64,000 nt of DNA from Glycine soja. Taxonomy: Eukaryota > Streptophyta > Magnoliopsida > Fabales > Fabaceae. The stretch spans positions 44,385,534 to 44,449,533 of the forward strand of contig NC_041009.1 in NCBI RefSeq assembly GCF_004193775.1. Direction: 5' to 3'. The first letter of the stretch is position 1. Each line of letters starts with the position of its first letter. Made by a program: the position numbers and the translations under genes. Shown in pieces: positions 58,903-64,000 of this stretch. The notes beneath the pieces are model-generated. The model was given only the letters and a program-made list of their open reading frames with translations, ran no database searches and was not told the DNA's origin.

Positions 58903-59324
58903 CTAAACTCCTTATTCTTACTCAATTTATCCCACACAGACTTCGCAGATGAGTCAGGATTCTTCTTCACATAACTAAGGAAGTGAGTGGTGATCAAAGT
59001 AGTCCTTATTATGGTATCCTCATAGCTCTTACGAGGCTTCTCAAGTATAATCCATCTTCCATCCTTTGATAGCACTGATATCTCAGGCCTAACATAGGAA
59101 AAATCAAACCTCCACGCAACGACTTGCCCGAAAAATTTCTGTAGTCCATTATCCACAAAACCGTGCAAGAACAATTGCATTTTCTTGCCAACTGGACTCT
59201 CAGACTCACTCCACTGAATTGGCAACACGGAAAAACACACAGGCTCGTCATCTTTGTCATCTACAAAATAGTAATTCGACACAGATAGTGCCTGAGCCTC
59301 TCCCTCATCATCTGAAGATGCCAT
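58903..59324 (-). pseudogene. EDM2: EDM2 first coding exon (intact)
   Basis: 140 codons from ATG at 59324 (preferred over the in-frame ATG at 59348 because 'MASSDDEGE' matches the family start) to a GT donor at 58902. Contains 'NYYFVDDKDDEPVCFSVLP' and 'AWRFDFSYVRPEISVLSKD', conserved in the EDM2 N-terminal domain. Confidence 0.85.
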
Positions 59325-59440
59325 GTCCCTTCTTCTTCTCCCCCTCAAATCCTAACTTCGCAACAACTAAGCACCAAAAAAAAAAAAACATATGTTACTT
59401 ATCAAAAAATATTTTAAAAAAAATACATCAATGAGCAACA

Positions 59441-59562
59441 CCAAGATTTTAAAAACAGTCCGCGACTGCAACTGTGGCCGCACCAGACACATTTTGTCCG
59501 CAATATCAAAGAACGCGACGAAACCGTGACCGCAACAGTAATTTAAAACCTTGATAACACTC
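59441..59562. mobile_element. Short MITE-like inverted-repeat element
   Basis: About 120 bases with inverted ends 'caagattttaaaaac' and 'ttaaaaccttg', GC-rich interior and 'caacac' / 'taacac' flanks. Located just upstream of the EDM2 start, so it may lie in the 5' leader or promoter. Confidence 0.45.
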
Positions 59563-61129
59563 GCAGCAACTTTATCCAACGAGTAACTAAAAATGCTAAA
59601 TGTGAAGTTCTGAATATTTAAATGCACATAATCCACAGGTGATAATCAAGAGAGACAACAGAAAACGTCGAGGAAAATCGAATTTAACGATTCCCGTGAG
59701 AGTATTCGATTGAAAATGCGAGAAACTAGCCGCGAAATGAAGAACCTTGACATGGTGCGTACCTTTCGAAAGTGAAAAAAAAAAATTGATGAACGATGGA
59801 AAGAAACGGCATGCGTACCTTTTTCACGATGGTGAACGCAGTGGTGCGAGCGAGGGTTCGGGTTTTTATTGGGAGTGGAAGAGAAGAGGAGGGAAGAGAC
59901 GGGTGCGTACGGTAAAATTCATTGCTTACACTCTTTCCCGAACAAGATTGGAAGATGAAAGCGGAGTAAGATCGTCTACAATTGTGGGGAAAAAAACTAC
60001 ATCAATCTGGTTCGTTGATTTTATTTATTAATAAGATAAATTTATTTTTTAAAATTAGTTTTATATTTAATACAAAGAATTCACGCATTGTTATAAGATA
60101 CCCTTCTGCAAAATTTCATTAGGCCCATGAACATCAAATTTTATTATTAAAGGTAATCAGGATTTCCAACAAAGGTTAATCAATAAAATTAGTGATAAAA
60201 ATATAAATAAATATATTTTTAAATTAAGCTTAATTATGTAAAATCTCTTAAATTTGATTTTTTTAATTCTTCAAATAAAAAATTGATTCTCTCACAATTT
60301 TGAAATGTTATATTTTCAGTGACTTAACTTTATTTTGAAAGGTTAATTTTTTTTTTAATCTCTCATTCATTGAGTGACTTACTGTATGAGAAATTACACT
60401 TAATATGATGATGTGTCACGTGTAAAAAAATTAGTTATGTGACATTTATTATGCAATCATTAATTTTGAGTTATTTATTTTTTTAGTCTCTAAATTTTTA
60501 GAAATTTTATTTTTGGTCCTTGTATATTTTTTTAACGGATCAAAATTTCTAAATTTATTTTTTTGTTTATACTTTTAGAAATTTATCATCTAATTTTGTC
60601 ATTAAACATTGACGTGGTTGTACACATCTCCAATTAGGTCATGCCTTGTTGGGTGTTGTGACATTTATATCATGCAATCTTTCATAGATGCTATCTATTT
60701 AGGTAAAAAGAAAAACCATGCAAATTCATTAAATTTGTATATATGAATATTTAGTTTTAGATTTTACTTTTAAGAAATGAATTTGTATAATTTTACATTT
60801 ATTTTTGTTAGTTAAATAGACAACACGACTAAATAATCACATGATCTAAAATGTCATATTATCATTTAAAATGTGTTTGTGGAATTCTCTTCTCTCAATC
60901 ACATTTTTTCATCCATAAGATTTGAATTTGACAATTTTTTTTATTCGTAAGAATCAAAGACAATGTCAAAAGTTTACAATCACTCACTTATCATGTTCAA
61001 CTATTATATCCCATTGACGATATTTTGGCAATTTAATTAAAGCTAAAATATATTTTTGCCCTCTAAAATTACTAAAGTTTGGATTTAGTCCCTATGAAAT
61101 TTTTTGTCCCTACAAAATTATAATGTACT
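59563..61129. other. Intergenic, no gene seen
   Basis: EDM2 upstream region and AT-rich sequence with no supported feature. The frame at 59747-60031 has no recognisable similarity. Confidence 0.5.
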
Positions 61130-61788
61130 TGTTGGGCAACCAAGGGGGCTAAATACCAAAGAGATCTATCTCAATGTGCCTCAAACAATCACATAAGTGT
61201 ATCTGACACCACACTTTAACCAAAAATCTTAAGGCTTATGTTTATAGATCTTTTATTCACTTATATAGTGTTCAATCTTCTCATTCTTGCACGATGTGAG
61301 ACTTTACCTCACACTTGTACTCAAACAATATACTCTTTAAGTGTGAGTCTCATCCACGTGGTACCTTCCCCTCAAGCGAAAGTCATTTTCATCCATAAGT
61401 ATTTTTGTGGTACTCACTATAACCCACATGCTCTGCATACTTGCATTGTCGCTCCACCCACATGATACGCCACCTAGATCCACTTCCAGGAAGACTTTTG
61501 ATACAAGGGATCCTCAGGCCTAGGATCTACCACCGTCATTTTACTCGTTTGTGTTAGTCACAAAGTCAAGCCATCGACTCTAATACCAATTGTTGTGCAA
61601 TTGAAGAGGGTAAACACCAAAGAGATTTACCTTAATGGGCCTCGAGCAATCATACAGATAAACTTGACACCACACTTTAATCCAAAACCTTAAAGCTTAG
61701 ATTTATGGGTTTTTCCTTTACTTGTATAACATTCAACCTTCTCATTCCTACATGATGTAGAACATCACTTCGCACTTGTACTCCAACA
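61130..61788 (-). mobile_element. TRIM LTR element, about 0.66 kb
   Basis: Two direct repeats of 198 bp (61130-61327 and 61591-61788) with TG...CA ends enclose about 263 bp. On the minus strand the right-hand repeat is the 5' LTR and is followed by 'ttggtattagag', a tRNA-iMet-type primer site. Flanks 'gtact' and 'atact' match at 4 of 5. No coding capacity. The LTRs differ at many positions, so it is older than the element at 48600. Confidence 0.85.
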
Positions 61789-62760
61789 ATACTACTTTTT
61801 GCCCCAGAGTTAGGTTCTGATGGATATGAACCTATGTTTCTTATGCTTGTCCACTAAAAAATGGACACGTGGAACTCTATTTTTTTTTCTCCTCTACCTT
61901 CCTCTTTCTTTGATTCGACACTCCTCCCTCTCGATCCCAACCACTCTTTGCAACTCCCTTCCTTTGTTGTCATCGCCATTGCCTTGCCCCCACTACCACT
62001 TCCTTTCTTCTTCTCTCCCTCCCCAATCATTCCTTCACCCCATTGTCTTCGGAGAACGTGACACCACCATGACGTCCAAACACATTCTACCATAACAACG
62101 ACTCAACTGTGTTACCTTCGCACCACCATAATCCATCTTCAACACCACCACCACTAGTCAACCTTATTGTTCTCGTCACTAATTTATTCTCTTCCAAGCT
62201 CGACGAATGTTTGGGTCTTTCTTTTAACACCAAGGTCACCGTTGCCTACACTCTTGTTGCCGAGCTCTTGTGTCGGGTAAAATGTGATACTCTCTTGAAA
62301 ATCATAGACTTTTGGTGTTAATTGTTGTGTGTTTTTTTTTTTTTTGGATTTGAGAACTTCATTATTATGGGAAGAATGACTCAATTTTTGAATTTTATTT
62401 AAAAAATTGAAACTTTTTGTGATTTAAAATTGTCACAAAGACATGTTTTATTATTTTTAATATAATTTGTGTTAATTTTTAACCTTCAAAATTTTATTTT
62501 AAAATTTAAATTTTAAAAAATATAGGTTCAAATTTTCAAACCTAACTTTAAACTAACAAGTAACATATTATAATTTTGTACGAACATAGACGAAAAAATT
62601 TAGTAAACTTTTTGATAATTTTTAATCAACAATAAAAATATTTTAACCTTTAATTAAAGGTAAAAAAAGCAAAGATATTTTAAAAATATTTGTAGAGAAG
62701 ACGACGTGGTAAGTTACGACCGATCCCTTCTAATTTCTGTCATTGTCCGTTTCAATCCAA
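61789..62760. other. Intergenic, no gene seen
   Basis: A pyrimidine-rich stretch at 61880-62160 gives overlapping open frames on both strands, all of simple composition. No supported gene. Confidence 0.5.
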
Positions 62761-62769
62761 AACGAAGCT

Positions 62770-62917
62770 CAGGAGAGAGAAAGAGAGTTATATAGAGAGA
62801 GAAAGAGAAAAAACCAATATCACTATGGCGTAGAGAGAGAGAGAGAGAGAGAGAGAAAACAACAACAAACCTCATCACCACACAGAGTAGTAGAGAGAGA
62901 GAGAAAAAAAAAAAGAG
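62770..62917 (+). promoter_or_regulatory. GAGA-rich leader/promoter of DEK_C gene
   Basis: Several (GA)n runs (62770-62810, 62831-62857, 62892-62916) lie 60-200 bases before the start codon at 62977. GA runs at this position are common in plant promoters and 5' leaders and are bound by BPC/GAGA-binding proteins; function here is inferred. Confidence 0.5.
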
Positions 62918-62976
62918 AGTCCGTTAGTTAATTTCAGTTTATTTATTTTATATTTTTAAAAAGAAGAGAAAAAGCA

Positions 62977-63377
62977 ATGGTGACAGAGGAAGAAATATCT
63001 GAAGCGGTTCAGTCTCTGCTGCGGGAATCAAACCCTAGTAGATTCACGACGCTAAACCAGGTGGTGGAGGAGCTCCAGGCCAAGCTCGGCCACGACCTCA
63101 CTCACAAAATCGATTTCATCACCGCGCAGATCAACCTCCTCTTCGGATCCCGACAACCGCCGCAAAACCCGCATAGGCAGTTACAACAGCCTAAGGACCA
63201 TTTTGCCCCTCCGCCAAACCCTAATTTTCACTCTGCCCCTGTCAGTGTTGGCTTTCAGTTGCAGAATTTCTCTTCTTCTAACGCTGTTGTCGCTGCTGCT
63301 ACTGCTGCTGATGCTTCGCGCATTGAAGCTCCTTCCGCTCCTGTTGTTGTTGAAGGCAACCAGGTTCCCAAGGAAAG
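62977..63377 (+). CDS. DEK_C/SWIB-domain protein, first exon (gene continues off window)
   Basis: Exon of 133 codons plus 2 bases, starting 'MVTEEEISEAVQSLL' and ending at an AAAG|GTTAGG donor. Residues 1-58 form a DEK C-terminal-type domain ('LNQVVEELQAKLG', 'KIDFITAQINLLFG'), followed by a Pro/Gln-rich and Ala-rich linker. The arrangement matches the N-terminus of plant SWIB/MDM2 (BAF60b-type) proteins such as Arabidopsis AT4G22360, whose SWIB domains are encoded further downstream. Probable nuclear chromatin-associated protein. The rest of the window (63378-64000) would be its first intron. SWIB itself is not seen, so the full architecture is an inference. Confidence 0.75.
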
Positions 63378-64000
63378 GTTAGGTTTTGCTACGATTAAGA
63401 CGGTTAATTTGTTTCTTGTTTGGTAGAGTGAGGAAAAGTAGGGTTAGTGGAAAAGGAATTGGAGTATTTAGTGCTACTTCTTTTTTTTAGGACAATTTTT
63501 GGTACATTTTTTTTGAAGAAACAACTTTTGCTACTTAAACTGAGGTTTTGGTGACTAGTAAGTCGTTGGTGTATGGTACCCGGACTCGGTTCCCTTAAGC
63601 ATGCGTTTGAGTATAGAAATACTTATTTATTATGAATTTTAATTATAATATAATTGATTTATTCAAAAATATTTATTTATTTTGAGTTTTAGTCATATAA
63701 TAAACATTTATCATGCAAAATCCTTAGACTAAAATAGTATTATCAATTGTGGAAAACAGAGAATTTATGATGTGAGGAAATATTTTTGTTTATTTGTTTT
63801 ATTTTCACTAATAATTAGTGACAGTGCCATTTGTACGTGAAAATAGGATTTTTGTTGTTCTGCTTTTGGTTTGAAAGCAGTGAAAATAAAGGGGGCATTT
63901 TTTGTGATTATTTGTAAAAATAAAAATGAAAACAGAGAATGATTTTTGGAACCAAACATCCTTTGGCAGAAGATTAGGCTTTAACAACAGATGCATATGT
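63378..64000 (+). other. Presumed first intron of DEK_C gene
   Basis: AT-rich, no open frame continuing the protein and no feature of its own; runs to the right edge. Confidence 0.5.

Larger units (their letters stand above)
46622..59324 (-). pseudogene. EDM2: EDM2-like PHD-finger chromatin protein, broken copy
   Basis: Relative of Arabidopsis ENHANCED DOWNY MILDEW 2, a nuclear protein that binds modified histones, controls processing of genes with intronic heterochromatin, and is needed for RPP7 expression. Exons (minus): 58903-59324 (start 'MASSDDEGEAQ'), 58721-58817, 58085-58105, 53420-53479, 53140-53276, 52889-52985, 52681-52779, 52085-52332, then C-terminal 51832-51922, 48259-48282, 48036-48159, 47809-47872 and about 46622-47691. 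The first eight splice in frame to 393 codons plus 2 bases and hold the PHD-type fingers. The central region (several hundred residues) and the methyltransferase motif I exon were not found. C-terminal lesions: 2-bp loss near 51878, G-run at 48134-48144, in-frame TGA at 47218 and TAA near 46747. An intact protein is not possible; a short N-terminal product is. Confidence 0.87.

Noticed and set aside
61820..62384. Several overlapping frames near 62000
   Set aside because: Caused by pyrimidine-rich simple composition on one strand; frames occur on both strands with no domain.
1..64000. CRISPR arrays, operons, ribosome-binding sites, tRNA or rRNA genes
   Set aside because: The window is plant nuclear DNA; no repeat-spacer array, rRNA or intact tRNA was seen, and tRNA-like boxes belong to SINE-like repeats.

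Overview
This is a plant nuclear window. It is AT-rich, full of introns and transposable elements, with sparse genes and many microsatellites. Gene content and repeat style (RTE LINE with a GTT tail, small LTR elements, tRNA-type SINEs) suggest a legume, probably Glycine or a close relative; this is an inference, not a search result.

Genes that look intact: two MBOAT wax-synthase-like genes (728-1798 and 43743-44789, minus), one CC-NB-LRR resistance gene (14501-17221, minus), and the first exon of a DEK_C/SWIB-type protein running off the right edge (62977 on, plus). A third wax-synthase copy (30078-31109, minus) is open apart from one TGG-to-TGA nonsense codon.

Three more minus-strand loci are recognisable exon by exon but decayed, all with introns kept and so DNA-level copies: HISN4 (IGP synthase, 18467-28035), XPB DNA-repair helicase (35389-38716), and EDM2 PHD-finger chromatin protein (46622-59324). 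HISN4 has lost its N-terminus and the HisF exon expected to carry the second catalytic Asp, and an L1-type LINE occupies that position. XPB has lost its ATPase exons. EDM2 keeps a splice-compatible N-terminal half of 393 codons, but its middle is missing and its methyltransferase-like C-terminal half is broken several times.

Mobile elements: L1-type LINE (20832-~24900, minus), RTE-type LINE with an 18-bp target duplication (54653-57824, plus), two small LTR (TRIM-like) elements with PBS and target duplications (48600-50120 and 61130-61788), a hAT transposase relic (40046-42428), a hAT-like MITE with 8-bp target duplication (53583-53995), three SINE-like copies and a LINE RNase H relic near 7120-7560.

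Large-scale structure that no gene explains: a diverged tandem duplication of about 1.4 kb (3540-4925 / 5245-6692), a long inverted repeat with arms of about 1.4 kb (9690-11075 / 11300-12762), and a near-identical 490-bp direct repeat 20 kb apart (9048-9537 / 29433-29928) whose second copy lies just 3' of the broken wax-synthase gene. Exon limits are my own splice-site and homology readings without alignment software; limits marked approximate are uncertain by tens of bases.
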